The translations under genes and the position numbers were made by a program. This document shows positions 23,957 through 36,649 of a stretch of DNA of 64,000 nucleotides, piece by piece. Under the pieces are notes generated by a model that worked only from the letters and a program-made list of their open reading frames with translations, was not told the origin of the DNA and did not search any database. Within the stretch, counting starts at the first letter, position 1, and each line of letters starts with the position of its first letter. This DNA is from Sapria himalayana (lineage: Eukaryota > Streptophyta > Magnoliopsida > Malpighiales > Rafflesiaceae), in assembly GCA_029783825.1 (NCBI GenBank), contig JAREIK010005869.1, forward strand, positions 18,832 to 82,831, written 5' to 3'.

Positions 23957-24841
23957 GTATTGTTATCTTTTTGTCTATCTATTTAACTATCTATTTATCT
24001 ATGTATTTATCTATATGTATATCTATCATTCTATCTATCTGACTTTCTATCTATTTGTCTAACTAACTATTTATATGTCTGTCTATATGTCTATCTATCG
24101 ATCTATCTATTTATCTTTTTGTCCATCTATTTATCTATATTTCTATCTACCTTTCTATCAATCTATTTGTCTATTTATCTATCTTTTTATCTTTTTGTCT
24201 ATCTATCTTTGAATCTATCAAAAACTACATGTATCTATATATCTATCTATGTATCTATTTGTCTATATATATATCTATCTATATATCTTTATATAAATCT
24301 ATTTATCTAACTACCTATCATTATGTAAATAAATCTCTCTATCAACCTATCTATCAATCTCTTTATCCATCTATCTATCTATCTATTTTTATATTTATCT
24401 ATTTATCTATCTTTCAATAAATCTATCAATTTGTCTATCTTTTTGTCCATCTATCAATTTATCTTATTGTTTGTCTATTTGTATTCCTATCTATCTAACT
24501 ATCTCTCTATTATTCTTCTTCTCTATTTGTCTTTTTATCTATTAGTCTTTCCGTTTATCTTTCTATCTAACTAACTAATTATCTATCTATCTAACTAACT
24601 ATTTTTCTATCTTTCTATCTATGAATCTACTTTTATATCTATATATATGTCGATCAATTTATCTATTTGTCTGTCTATTAATCAGTATGTCTATCTATCT
24701 GTCTTTCTTTCTATATTTATATCTATTTGTCTATTTTTTTGTCTATCTATCTTTCTATATATCTTTCTATCTATTTATCTATCTATCTGTTTGTCTATCT
24801 ATGTATCTATCTATCTATGTATATATCTATCTATTTATCTA

Positions 24842-24874
<33 letters not shown>

Positions 24875-25003
24875 CTTTTATCTTCAATCAATCAATCTAT
24901 CTTTCTATCTGTCTATCTATATGTCTATCTATCTGTCTCTCTATCTGTCAATCAATCAATCAATCAAACCATCTATCTATTCTCTATTTATCTATCTATC
25001 TTT

Positions 25004-25035
<32 letters not shown>

Positions 25036-25652
25036 CAGTTTATCTATCAATCTATCAATCTATCTTTTGTCTATCTTTTTATCTATCTTTATGTTTAACT
25101 ATATATCAATCAATCAATCAATCAATCTATCTATATTTCTGTCAATCTATCTGTTTATATATTTCTCTATATATCTGTCTATCTATTTATCTATCTATCT
25201 ATATATATATTCATCTATCTATCTATATATCTATTTGTCTCTCTATCAATTTGATTATCTATATGTTTCTTTATCTATCTGCATATCTATCTATCGATCT
25301 CTGTATCTATTTATCTATCTATATAACTGGCTATGTATCTATCTATTTATTTGTATATCTATATGTCTATTTATTTGTATATCTTCTATCTATCTATCTA
25401 TTTACCTATCTATCTATCTATCTATCTATCTACCTAACTAACTAACTAACTAACTATCTTTTTATCTATCTAGCTATCGTTATTTCTATCTATCGATATA
25501 TTTGTCTATCTATCTATCTTTCTATCTATCTCTCTATCTATCTTTCTATCTATCTCTCTATCTATCTATTTTTCTATCTTTCTTTCTATCTATCTGTCTA
25601 TATTTTTATCTGCTTAACTTTCTATATTTTTATCTATCTTTCAGTCTATCTA
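21570..25652 (+). repeat. TATC/GATA tract B (TATC on the plus strand)
   Basis: About 4.1 kb of imperfect TATC repeats with TGTC, TTTC, TCTC, CAATC and TATA variants. A (TA)n run lies at about 22,288-22,308. The left edge cuts into the gypsy protease region. The right edge meets TACTAAAATGTC, the possible 5' end of the next element. Long Tyr/Leu/Ser/Ile frames on the plus strand are artefacts. Confidence 0.96.
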
Positions 25653-27115
25653 TACTAAAATGTCAATTTAGCAATAGAAATTTTGTTAGGGATATAATTT
25701 CTAGCTAATTAGAAAGGGATTAGCTGGTGAATAATAATAGATGTTTGATTTTATATTAAATTACAATTTTTTGAATGATTCGTGATGGATTAGAGGCTAA
25801 AATATTTGATTAAAAATTGTCCATAGCTAAAATTATCATAAATTTTCAAGCAAAGAATTGTGCGCATTTTAGCAATGACTTTAAAGATGAATTTTCCATA
25901 GCTATTTCGTTCGACACAAAATCCCTCGCGAAATAATATTCTTAAAATTATTTTTTTGATTTTTTATTTAATTGCAAAAGATTATTCTTTAAATGATAAT
26001 TTTCACAAAATATATTCATTTAGCTAGGGATTTTTACCTAGCTATGTGAGTTGGGGATAATTTCTGTCGCTAATCAATATTGACTTACTTTTTTTTATGT
26101 ATTTTATTTATTTTTAAATTTTTATGTAATTTTGTATATTAAATGTTTCCCCTGGTCTATGGCAGAGTGATTCTTGAAAGATACATTTCCCTCATATAAT
26201 TATAAAAATAATATATTATAAATAAATAATTTCAAAAATATATAAATATTAATACAAATGTATTTTAATAAAGACTAAAATAACAATTTTTCTGATTATA
26301 AAATTTTTAAAAGTGTATACAAAATATTTATATGAAATATTTAATTATGATATTTAAATATTTTATTAAAAAAATAATAAATAATTAATTATATAATTAT
26401 AATCAATTTTTAATATATTTTAATTAATAATTGATCATACATAAATTACTACTAATAAAAAGCTAAAATAATTGATTATATGATTAAATAAAAAAATTTA
26501 TAAAATTATCTGATTTAACAAATAAACAAGTAAATATATATATTATTTAAAGTAAAAAAAATTATGATTATAAAAATCATTTTAAAAAATAATTACGAAA
26601 AGATTTAAAATTTTTGAATTATAAAAAAAAATAAAAATTTACCTAAAATTTAAATCAAAATAAATTGATATTTAAAAATTAATACAAAGATGTTTTTATT
26701 ACAACACAAAAATTTTGATAATTTAAAAATAAATATCTTAGTGTAGTTATTAATAGAACACATCAAGAATTTTTTTAGGGTTTTAAAAAAGTTATTTAAA
26801 ATATTACTAATGAACACTTTTGAAAGTACTACCAAACTGACGCTAAGTTGATTTGAATTCAAGTTTTATTTTTTGTCCATACTGAAATTTATAAGAATTA
26901 AACAATTGAATAAGATCTTTACAATTAGTTTTTAGTATTCCTTTTTTTTAATAATAAATATAACTTTTTTAATGATCTTCTCACTTTAAGTAAATTATAG
27001 AATTTTATAAATTATATCAAATAATATAATATTTTATGCCTTTTTAATTGTTCCATATTATATTCATAAAAAATAAATTGAATTCTTAAAAATTTATATC
27101 CATGATATATATATA
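25653..27115 (+). repeat. Dispersed AT-rich repeat, copy 2 (CACTA-like subterminal sequence)
   Basis: Aligns with 1-560 in the same orientation: first the ttctagctaattag and gtttgattttatatta blocks (25,700-25,790), then ataataaatataac, cttctcactttaagtaa and agaattttataaattat (26,950-27,060). Between them copy 2 carries about 600 extra bases. AT-rich and non-coding. Confidence 0.6.
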
Positions 27116-28635
27116 TATATAATTCTATTTTATAATATAATATTATTTTTTTATTAATGAATTTATATTATAAATTTATCCATAAATTAAAAATAATATG
27201 AAATGTTTTTAATTTTTAATGGCTATAGTTTAATATAATTTATTTATGGCTATATTAAATAATTTGTTTTTTTTATAAATGAAATAATTTGAAAATTTGA
27301 TTACCAATTATTAGTTTTCATAGTTATTAGTAATATAATTTTTTTAAGCATCATTTTTATAACCATTAATAAATTGTTTTTTTCTAAATTCATTTCATTA
27401 ATTTATAATTAATATTACAAAAATTAAGCATTAAAATTTCATAAATTATTAATCATAAATTTCTTTATTTATGAAATAATATTATTTATGGTTAAATAAA
27501 AATCTATTTCATTTTTTTATTTAAATTATTTAATTTTTATGATTTTAGTTTACTTTTATATTTTGGTCTTTTTTTTCTATATATTTACATCCATTTTTTT
27601 ATTTATAGATTCCATTAAAAAAGAAAACCCTAAGGGATTCAAGCTTAACCCATTTTTTCTATCTTTTAAAAGAGGAAGAGATGAGAAGTGAAAATGGACC
27701 ACGGAATCAACCTTCAAATTCTACCTCTTCTTGTTACCTAGTAAGATTATAATTGCTCTTCTCTTTAGAATACTAAATAGATTTCTCTCTCTGTCTCAAT
27801 TTTATTATCACTGGCGGAGTTTGGTTTATAAAATTATTTATTTTTCATTTATTTTTCATTTATTTTTCATTTATTTTTCATTTATTTTTCATTTTTCCCT
27901 AATTTTTCTACTTATTTCTTCTCTTTTTATATCACTTATAAGATTTTGACTCTCCGCCATTAATGAAATAATATACAGTTAGTGTAAACTTTGTTCTTTT
28001 ACTGATTAATTTTTTAGGGTTTCATGGAGTTCAAATACTGAATGTATGCTTATTGTTTCCTACTTCTGCAACTTAAAAAAAATTTGCTTAATGTATTTTG
28101 CATCAGTATCTAAAAAATAAACACAATGTTTATGTGTTCTATTTTGATTGTCTCTAAAAATATTATAAATAGATAACATTATATTTAAACTTTTATAAAT
28201 TTAATAATCATATCACATTATATATAAATATCTATACTATAATATATATATATATATAAGCATATTACATTATATATAAACATTGATATGTTTATATAAA
28301 CATATAATGTTATATATAAATATTTATACATATATAAATGTTTATAAATATTTATACAACATTTACATAAAACTATCCATTTATATAATTTTTTATATAC
28401 AATTTATATAACATATAAAATGTTTATACATATTTGTAAACAATTATATTACAAATAAATTTTTATATAAATATTAATATTTATAATGTTTATATAGATG
28501 TGATATATATACTATATAATATTTATAAAAGTACTACATATATATATATTTATATATATGTAACATTTATAAAAATATTTTAAACACAACATTATATCTA
28601 AACACTCGTATACTTATATAATCATATGTCATTAT
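27116..28635. other. AT-rich interval with a possible short 5' exon
   Basis: Mostly AT-rich with tatataaat modules at 28,180-28,620. In 27,600-28,040 composition changes: aaaaccctaaggg at about 27,620, then ATG at 27,681 opening a 20-codon frame that runs to a GTAAGA donor-like site at 27,741, with an acceptor-like ttttttag near 28,016. No homology is recognised. Confidence 0.35.
27838..27896. repeat. 11-bp tandem repeat (TTTATTTTTCA)
   Basis: About five perfect head-to-tail copies of an 11-bp unit within the short-exon interval. Confidence 0.9.
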
Positions 28636-28647
28636 ATATAAAAGTTT
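28636..28647. repeat. LINE target-site duplication, left
   Basis: ATATAAAAGTTT immediately before the proposed LINE start. The same 12 bp follow the terminal A run at 35,612-35,623. Confidence 0.75.
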
Positions 28648-28747
28648 GATAATAAAAAACGCTCTCAACTTCTAGAGAGAGAGAAAGTGCATTTTTAGAG
28701 AGAGAAAACCCCATTTTGAGTGAAGAAAGCTCAAATTCAAGCCAAAA

Positions 28748-30174
28748 ATGGGGAATTCCGAATTGCTCTCAAATAAGAAATCGTTCTCATCTCTGTTCAA
28801 AAAACCGAGCCCATGTTTCCGAACTTTGATGCAAAAAAGGAGTCTCCCGCATTCCTATTTTTGAAGGAAGAACTCAATAAACTGGAAGACTAATTTGAGC
28901 TCACTTTCATTGGAAAGTTCTCACAATATCGGCCTGAAATTAATGCCATTCATGAATTCTTCGCCTCTTTGAAGTTACGGGCAGTGGTGAAGCTCATATG
29001 GTATGATGGCAAGCACTCCTTCTTCCAGTTCAAGGAATAAGACGACTTCCTCCGAATATGGGGCAGAGGATAGTGGAGCATCGTGGGGTTTGCCATGCGC
29101 ATCTTCAAATGGTCGCCGAGCTTCACACCTCTTGAGGAATCCTCGCATGCACTGGTATGACTTAACTTACCAAAACTCCCCTTGCACTTCTTTAACAAGC
29201 TATCTCTCTACTCTATTAGGCTCTGTTTCGGTAAACCATGGCTTCTAGATGAAGCTACAACATGTATAACCAGACCTAATGTCGCTAGGATTTGTGTCGA
29301 AGTTGACCTTAGACTCCTTCTACCGAGTAGAGTGTGGATAGACAGTGACCTCACCAATGGATTCTGGTAGGAAGTCTATCCAGAATCCACCCCAAGTTAC
29401 TGCACATACTGCCACAGAATGGGGCATGAGGAAGAAGTTTGCATGGCTGGTGGAGGGAAGAGGAGAGAGGGGAAGTTTAGTAAAGTAGAGAGAAAATGGA
29501 AAGGGAGTGAATGGGTAAAGAAAGGGTAGGATATAGGAGATACTGAGAGGGGCAAAGGGGAGGATGAAATATAGAGGGATAAAAGAGGAGCAGGGAATAG
29601 AATAGAAGCGGCAGAATTCTTAGAGCAAAAAAGGTATCTTAGAGGAATGGAAGAAAGCCCAGAGGAGATAATGGGGGATCGGGTAGAAGATGGGTCACTA
29701 GAAAAGGTTGAGGAAAGTGAGAGGGAGGTAGAAAGGGCAGAGAAAGAGGGAGACATAAGAAAGGACACAAGGCTGGAAAAGCTTTTAGAATGGGAAAAAA
29801 TGGCAGATATCAGAAAGTGACTAGAGGAGACATCCAAGGAGGCTGAATGGGGAGTAAAGGAGCAGGAAGATAGAAGAGGTACTAGAGCTAAAAGTAAGAG
29901 AAGGGAGGGGGGAAGAGAGACAAAAATAGTGGAGAAGATTGTAGAATATAACTGGGAGGAGGTTGATCTTCTATCGGAGGAAGAAACAGACACAAAAAGC
30001 TGGCCCTTAATAAGCACAAGCATGCAAGAAACTAAGATTGAATCAAAATTAACACATGACGATTCAGAAATAAGAAAACAGAAAATAAGGAGTAATATCC
30101 CACAAAAGAGAGAGAGGGAAATGGAGGCTATTAGAAAAATGAGCAAAAACCTGGGAAAAAAATACAATTATTAA
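28748..30174 (+). pseudogene. LINE ORF1 (DUF4283 plus zinc knuckle), broken
   Basis: The start at 28,748 gives MGNSELLSNKKSF, parallel to MDNSNLLFNKKSF in the second copy at 47,047 on the minus strand, so this start is well supported. A DUF4283-type nucleic-acid-binding domain follows (LTFIGKFSQYRPEINAIHEF, KHSFFQFKE, DDFLRIWGRG at about 28,895-29,075; ARICVEVDLRLLLPSRVWID near 29,285). Next comes a CCHC knuckle of the form YCTYCHRMGHEEEVC (about 29,408-29,452), then a very acidic and basic tail rich in Glu, Arg and Lys. ORF1 proteins bind LINE RNA in the cytoplasm. Frameshifts lie near 28,850 and 29,090, and stops at 29,039, 29,368, 29,528 and elsewhere. Confidence 0.84.
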
Positions 30175-30292
30175 GCACGATAAAACAAGCTCCACCAAGT
30201 TCAAACAAACCCCCAAGAAACACGAAAAAAACATGTTAACAAGAAATATGATTTTAAGTATACGACTAGAGCACAAGCAAAATTCACTTGAA

Positions 30293-33200
30293 ATGTTTAA
30301 TAGCTTATATTGGAACTTAAGAGGAGTGCCGAACTCTCCTACTTTAAATAGACTAAGAAAATTAATTAAAATATATAAAATTAAGATAGTTATTCTAGCT
30401 GAACCAATGGTAGATAAAGATCAGCTAGATAAATATAGGAATGTTCTTGGTCTTGAAAAGGCCTTTTCTAACATAAATGGAAAATTATGGATTTTGTGGA
30501 AAAGATCGATGGATATTGAAATTATAGCAGAAGCTGAGCAGATTATAAGCTTTAAATTAAGAAGCCTTCAAGACCCAATCATATCTGTGGTGTATGCAAG
30601 CAATGCTAAGGAAGAAAGGAAAGCTTTATGGAAGGAGATGGAAAAAATAGTAGCATTAAATTTTCCATGGATAATTGGATGAGACTTCAATGTATTAGAA
30701 ATGCTAACGAAAAAAGGGGAGGAAGACCTCTTGACCAAATGGCATTAGCTCATTTTAATGAGGCAATTTCAAGAGCAAATCTAATGGAAGCATACTTCCT
30801 AGGCTCTAACATTACACGGTGTAACAACTGGAAGAGGAGGAAAGCGATCAGGTCCAGGCTGGATCGAGTTCTACTTAACACTAAATGGGTGGACAAGATT
30901 GGCGGGATAAAGGTTAGACATCTCAACAGAACATGCTCAGATCATAACCCTTTGCTAATAACATTTGAAAATAGCGAAGGGAAACATAAAGGATTTATGT
31001 TTCAAAATATGTGGGGAATGCATAAAGGGTATGATGGCATAGTAAAGGAATCATGGGAAAAACCTGTTTCAAGTAATCCTATGCAAATTTTAGCGAAGAA
31101 ATTACGAAATTTAAGGCAGGCATTAAGCAAATGGAACAAGGAGGTTTTTGGAAAAATCAATAAAAATATTCAGGAAATGGAACAGGAAGTGGCTACCCTG
31201 GAAATTGAGTTTGATCAAAAAGACAATAGCTCAAGTATCTAGCTGAGCAAGGCCAAAGCTGAATTAAGACTTAGAATGCATATGGAAGAAGTTTTTTGGA
31301 AGCAAAGGGCGAGAATCAAGTGTTTAAAAGATGGAGACAAAAATACAAAATTCTTTAATGTAATAGCCAAAGTAAGAATACAAAAACAAAAAATAAAAGG
31401 GTTAAAAGTATCTAATTGTAAATGGCAAGATAAAGAAGATGATATAAAAAATGAATTAGAAGAATATTTCAAAAATTTGTTATGCAAGCCATTTACTCCG
31501 AGAAAAAACACATTAATTCAAAATATTGAGAGAAAAGTCTCAGAAAATGATAATAAAATTTTAGAAGAATTCCCGACAGAAGAAGAAGTCAAAGAGGCAG
31601 TTTTTAATGCAAATAAAGATAACACTGCAGGTCCTGATGGATGGAACAATGGGTTTTTTCAGCGTAGCTAGAACATGATTAAAAAAGAGATAGTCACATC
31701 CATTGTTTGGATTTTTGCAGGCGCAGAAATTACAAAGACATGGACTAATTCTTATATTGTTTTGGTCCCTAAGAAATCTAACCCATAGATAGAAGAAGAC
31801 TACATGCCAATTACTTTATGTAATACAATCTACAAGATATTAGCTAAGGTGATTTAGAGTAGACTCAGTAAGATCCTCTCATATATTATATCGATAGAAC
31901 AAACAAGTTTTGTTAAAGACAGATTGATGATGGAAAACATCAATCTAGCCTCAGAATTGATTAGAGAGATAGGAGCTAAATCGAGAGGACGTAATATAAT
32001 ATTGAAACTAGATCTTTCTAAAGCATTTGACAGGGTAGAATGTGAAATATTATGTTATTTAATGAAAAATGGGTTTCTCGGAATTTTGGATAGATTTAAT
32101 ATATAGATGATTATCAGGTGTATCAGTTAAAATACTTATAAATGGGCAAGCAGGTAAAGAATTTAAAATCTCAAGAGGACTTAGACAAGGGGACCCTCTT
32201 TCTCCCTCCCTTTTCAATATCTATCTAGAACTCTTTATTGTAAATTTGAAAAAGGAAATGAGTGAGAGAAAAATTGTTAGATATGAGCAACCAAGAAACA
32301 CACCGATGGTGTGCTGCTTGGCGTACGCAGACGATATTATAATTTTCTCAAATGCCTGTAACCGATACATGAGGCATATGATGAAATTACTAATTACAAT
32401 GGATGAAGAAACTGGACAGATGTTGAATAATAATAAATGTCAATTTATGATAGCAAAAAAATCTCTTGAAAATATAGCTCAAAAGATAAAAAAATATCAC
32501 TTGATTCTTCCATAAATAGGGTGCGCTAATGTATCTTGGGTGCCCGATCTATGAGAGAAGGCTAAAGGGGGAATACTTAGTATTCCTTGTGGAAAAATTA
32601 AGGCGAAAGATCGCATGTTGGAAAGAAAATCTGCTAAGTCTGGTAGGAAGAATTACTTTAATCTCACATGTATTGCAGGGATCACTGACACATACTCTAA
32701 TGTCTTTACAGCCACCAAAAACTATCATAAGAAAACTAGAAAGAAAAATGTCAAACTTCCTATGGGGAAAAAATGGAAGCAAAAATAAGATGCATTGGAA
32801 AAAATGGGAAGACCTATGCTTTCCGTTAAAGGAAGCTAGCTTGGTCTTCTCAAATCTTAACGATCTAGCAAAAGCTTGGGCCTGCAAGAACTGGTGGAAA
32901 GTTAAAAATAATAAAAACAATAGTCTCTGGGTGGCATATATAAAAGCTAGATGGGGACTAGGTAGTAATGCCTTTAATAATTCTAAAAGAGCGTAAAAAG
33001 CTGGAAATTAATTTACAAGCAGTGAAATACGGTGGAAAATCATTCCATATTAACTAAAAGTGGTTGGAAATGGTCCTTAGATGCACAATGAAAATTTACT
33101 TTAAAAAGTGTAAAATAGTTGGTGAGAACTAAAAAAATTCCACAATTGATTTTTGAAGAAACATGGAAAAAGGAACTTCCACAAAAAATAAACATTTTTA

Positions 33201-34256
33201 TGTGGAAACTTCTCTCAAAAGCCATCCTGATTAATGAGCACATTCAAAAGAAAGGTATAAGATTAGCATCTAGATGCGAATGTTGTAACCAAGAAATAGA
33301 AAGTATGGATCATCTGTTTTCAATAGGGAAGATAGCTAAAAACATATGGAATAAACTAGAAATAGAAGTTGAGTTAGAAAAAGGCTCGGATGTATTGATA
33401 GAAAGAATAAAAAAATGGAAGGAGAGTAAAACAAAGAACAAGATCATTAAATGGTTAAGAATATACATCCCTCACATTACTGTATGGTGTCTTTGGAAAG
33501 CAAGAAATAAAAGTAGATTTGACGGCATTCCAATGAATGTAGTAAATATTCTAGAAGAAATTAAAAAAGAATGTGCATTTATCTCAGCCTGTAGCCCTAT
33601 TAAGCTTGGAAGTGTAGGAATAGATGAAAATAGGAAAGAAGCTTGGGTTCTAATTACAATGACAAAGAAGACCAGAAATTAAAATTATCAGATGGAAAAA
33701 GTCCCAACGAAATGGCCTAGTATTAAATATGGATGGGAGCTTTAAAGGGGATAGGGGAGCTACAGGTTGAGGGGGAGTCATAAGAAACGAGGAAGGCAAA
33801 TTGATAAGTGCATTCGTAATGAATGGTTTAGCCTCCTCCGCCTTGGATGCAGAGGGTATGGCTTTGCATAAGGGTTTACAAATATGTAAAGATAATAATT
33901 TTCAGAATATTCAAGTGCAGGTTGATTCAAGTCTATTAGTGGATTTGGTAATAGGAAAAATAGAACTATGGAAACTAGAAGAAGATATAGATAAAATTAA
34001 AACACTACTAATAGAATTTAAAGGGGAAATTATACATATATTCAGAGAAGCGAATGCTTTGACAGATAAATTAGCAGAAGAGGGTACAAAGAGAGGATTT
34101 CAAGAATTTGAAGGGAAAGATATCCCTGACAAATATAAAGGTTTAATAAGTTTAGATAAAATATGTTTCCCATATATTAGAATTCAAAAAAACAAAAATC
34201 AAAACATAGGTCTAAAGGATAAAAGGGGAAGAGAAGAACTTATTTTTAAAATTTGA
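30293..34256 (+). pseudogene. LINE ORF2 (endonuclease, reverse transcriptase, zf-RVT, RNase H), broken
   Basis: The start at 30,293 gives MFNSLYWNLRG. The apurinic-type endonuclease shows WNLRG, LAEPM, DFN and CSDHNPLL (30,308-30,960). Reverse transcriptase follows: LVPKKSNP, LDLSKAFDRV near 32,008, GLRQGDPLSPSLF near 32,178 and AYADDIIIF at 32,321-32,347. The zf-RVT domain lies near 33,150-33,350 (KINIFMWKLL, CECCNQEIESMDHLF). A C-terminal RNase H of the RVT_3 type closes the protein: LNMDGSFKGDRGA near 33,723, DAEGMALHKGL near 33,849 and VDSSLLVDLV near 33,920, with its acidic residues visible. The enzyme would nick target DNA and prime reverse transcription. A TGA at 30,680 sits just before DFN. 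Further stops lie at 31,240, 31,669 and 32,104, and frameshifts near 30,710, 32,130, 32,515 and 33,000-33,100. It is inactive. Confidence 0.9.
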
Positions 34257-35611
34257 TATTTATAAAAAAAAATGCTTACTTGACTATTTTGCAGATATAA
34301 ACTCTATTACAGGGGGAGGTCATGAAACAAATGAAGAGCCACCCCGGTCCTCTGGGGAGGGCAATAAAAGATAGACCAAAAAAAAACTGCTAAGCTTCGG
34401 ATTCTGGATATTTGTTTTGCTTGGTTGTGTTTTTTGGTTTTATTTTCAGACATAGGTTAAAGGATTAAGGAGCAGTGAAGGAAGTAAAGGTAGATATTCT
34501 AATACTAATTGCATACAATTGTAGTATCTTTGTTAATAATTTTGCATGAAATTACATGAAGAAATTTGGCTAAAAAAAGGAAAAGTTGCCTTGAACAGAG
34601 GATGAAGTTGAGTCTGTTGGTTAGGTGGTTGTTGTTATCTAGCTGCTGTAAGAAAGTAAGTTGGTATAAGGGTCTGCAAGGGTTTGTAAGGGTGTAAGGT
34701 AGACACTCTTGCAGACACATATAAGGGTCTGTGAAGGTGTGAGGATGTAAGTTGGTGGGTCTGGTGTAAGTTTGTGTAAGGTAGACACTCTTACAAAATT
34801 GCTGGAACTTCTGTAAGGTTTTTCCAGCTGCTGTTCTGGAAAACTTATGTCTGCTATATGTATATGTATTGGAACTTCTACATTATAACTCTCCAAAACT
34901 ACCGTTCTGGAAAAAGGATGGTTTTCAGCTGGTGTTTTCCAGTCTACTTACATGTACATGTAGGCAGTATGTGCTGGAAAAAGCTGGTAAAAGCTGTTTT
35001 CCAGCTATTTGTCTGCTTACATGTATATGTAGACAGATATCAGCTTGAAAAAGCTGACAGAAGTGTCAGCAAGATTATCAAGAGTTATAAGTCTCTGTAA
35101 ATAAGTGTTAAGCAGTATAAGTTTCTATAAAAGTTGGTGCGTAAAAGTGTCAATTATAAGTGTATGTAATAAGTATCGAGGAGGACAGAATGCTAGCAAA
35201 ACTTGCAAAAAAAAAAAAAGAAAAAGGCTGCAGGGGTCACAAAACTACTGGGAAGAAATCTGAACAGAACAAGAATATGCAAGCACAAAAAGCTCAGAGA
35301 ATCAAATGGACTAGAAGATTAGCAGAGCTAAATGAACAGGAATGGCAGCTAGCAAACAGGAAATACAAAGCATAAAGATTTAATGGCAGAAGTTTAATGG
35401 AAATAGAAATTTCAGCACTAAGAAACTTCATAAAGAGAAAGAAAAGTGCATTTTCATGGCACTTGATAGTTTTAATGTTACTTTAAATATTGTATGTTAA
35501 AGTTTATGAATGGATGTAAATAGGAAATGGGTAGAAATTAGCTTGTAAACAATGGTATTCCTCCGCCAAAGAGAGGGTTATATAATTAATAAAATAGACT
35601 TTATAAAAAAA
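34257..35611 (+). other. LINE 3' region with internal short repeats
   Basis: No domain is recognised; a basic frame at 35,160-35,375 is open but carries no known motif. Short repeats occur: gtaaggtagacactctt at about 34,697 and 34,776; tacatgtacatgtaggcag near 34,949 and tacatgtatatgtagacag near 35,019; and several ttccagct and agctggaaa modules. The end is ggttatataattaataaaatagactttataaaaaaaa. Confidence 0.6.
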
Positions 35612-35623
35612 ATATAAAAGTTT
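35612..35623. repeat. LINE target-site duplication, right
   Basis: ATATAAAAGTTT directly after the terminal A run, identical to 28,636-28,647. Confidence 0.75.
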
Positions 35624-36649
35624 ATACTTTAATATAATATGCATCTAAGATAATAGTGATGTGCAATATGATGCTTGTATGCATACACAAGAGATTATCT
35701 CTATAATTTATATATCATATGATGAATATATATATCATAGATTGATATTTTTAAGTAAATTTACAAGTTGATAAATCATTTATTATTGTAATGTGATAAA
35801 TCATTTGTTATCCCAAAAATTGAAGTTATGCCAAAAAATAAAACTTAATTTGGATTCTCCCCAAATTTTAGTTTCTGCCCAAATCATATAATTGAAGTGC
35901 CTACTATTTTGCCATATTACCATGCACAACCATGCACACTATTAACAAAAACAATAATACACAACTGCAATGCCTATTGTGCAATTGAGGTGCCTACTAC
36001 CATGCACAAATTCTCATGTCATGCATAACCAATCAACATCCTTTTATGGAATTGATGCTCATCTCACATAGTATGTGATGGTAGTATATGGGGTGTTACT
36101 GTAGCATGTACGCCCTTGTCCCCTGTGTTGGCACAATGTATGTTCTCTCATATTTTAGGCTTTTGAACACTTACATGCCTCAATGTTTGTTTTCCTTAGA
36201 GTTTTGGCTTTGATACTATACATAATTCTATGCCAAACATAAAACTTGATGAAAAACTCTGAGGAAAATAATAACACACAATCCTTTCATATAATATAAT
36301 GGGCCAATGAATTGAAGCTGTCTAGATGTTAGGTGCTTCCATCAATAATAACAAAGAAATATTAAGAAAAAGTAAAAAACACAAAAGGTATGATTATAAA
36401 CTAAAATAACTAGTATTAATTAATATATTATTTATTTTTCTAAAATATTAATATGGTAATATTAGTTAAGAATGAATTATATAAAATTTGTGAGTAACTC
36501 ATGAGTTCAAAATCCAAGAACAATGAAGTGTCTCACACATTATATGGCTTATTTGTTTGATTTGTAAGCTATTGCAGCATTCTATTGCTGACTATTGTTT
36601 GTGATGTGTTTACATGTTATACTCATGAACTTTTACCAATTTGTTGTGG
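35624..36649. other. AT-rich interval, no gene seen
   Basis: Moderately AT-rich, with short duplications (gcaattgaggtgcctactaccatgcacaa and related text near 35,895 and 35,975). No coding domain is recognised. Confidence 0.4.

Larger units (their letters stand above)
28648..35611 (+). mobile_element. Full-length but inactive L1-type LINE
   Basis: About 6.96 kb bounded by a 12-bp direct repeat, with a 5' untranslated region of about 100 bp (28,648-28,747) rich in agagagag, ORF1, ORF2, a long 3' region and a terminal AATAAAATAG...TTATAAAAAAAA tail. All parts lie on the plus strand. Both ORFs are interrupted. An alternative 3' end, at the A run near 34,379-34,387, is possible but has no matching duplication. 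Confidence 0.82.

Noticed and set aside
24621..25445. Frames of 264 and 274 codons rich in Tyr, Leu, Ser and Ile, resembling membrane proteins; many similar ones occur at 1,629-2,591, 45,111-46,079, 47,223-59,926 and 60,877-62,935
   Set aside because: They are translations of imperfect TATC repeat, open in all three frames of one strand, with no conserved domain.
28100..28640. Tatataaa modules as promoters
   Set aside because: They are low-complexity AT repeats, not associated with any coding start other than the LINE inserted there.
29397..30167. A 256-codon Ser/Leu/Phe-rich frame on the minus strand
   Set aside because: It lies antisense to the purine-rich, charged C-terminal part of LINE ORF1, which explains its lack of stops.
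32549..32920. A 123-codon minus-strand frame
   Set aside because: Antisense shadow of LINE ORF2.
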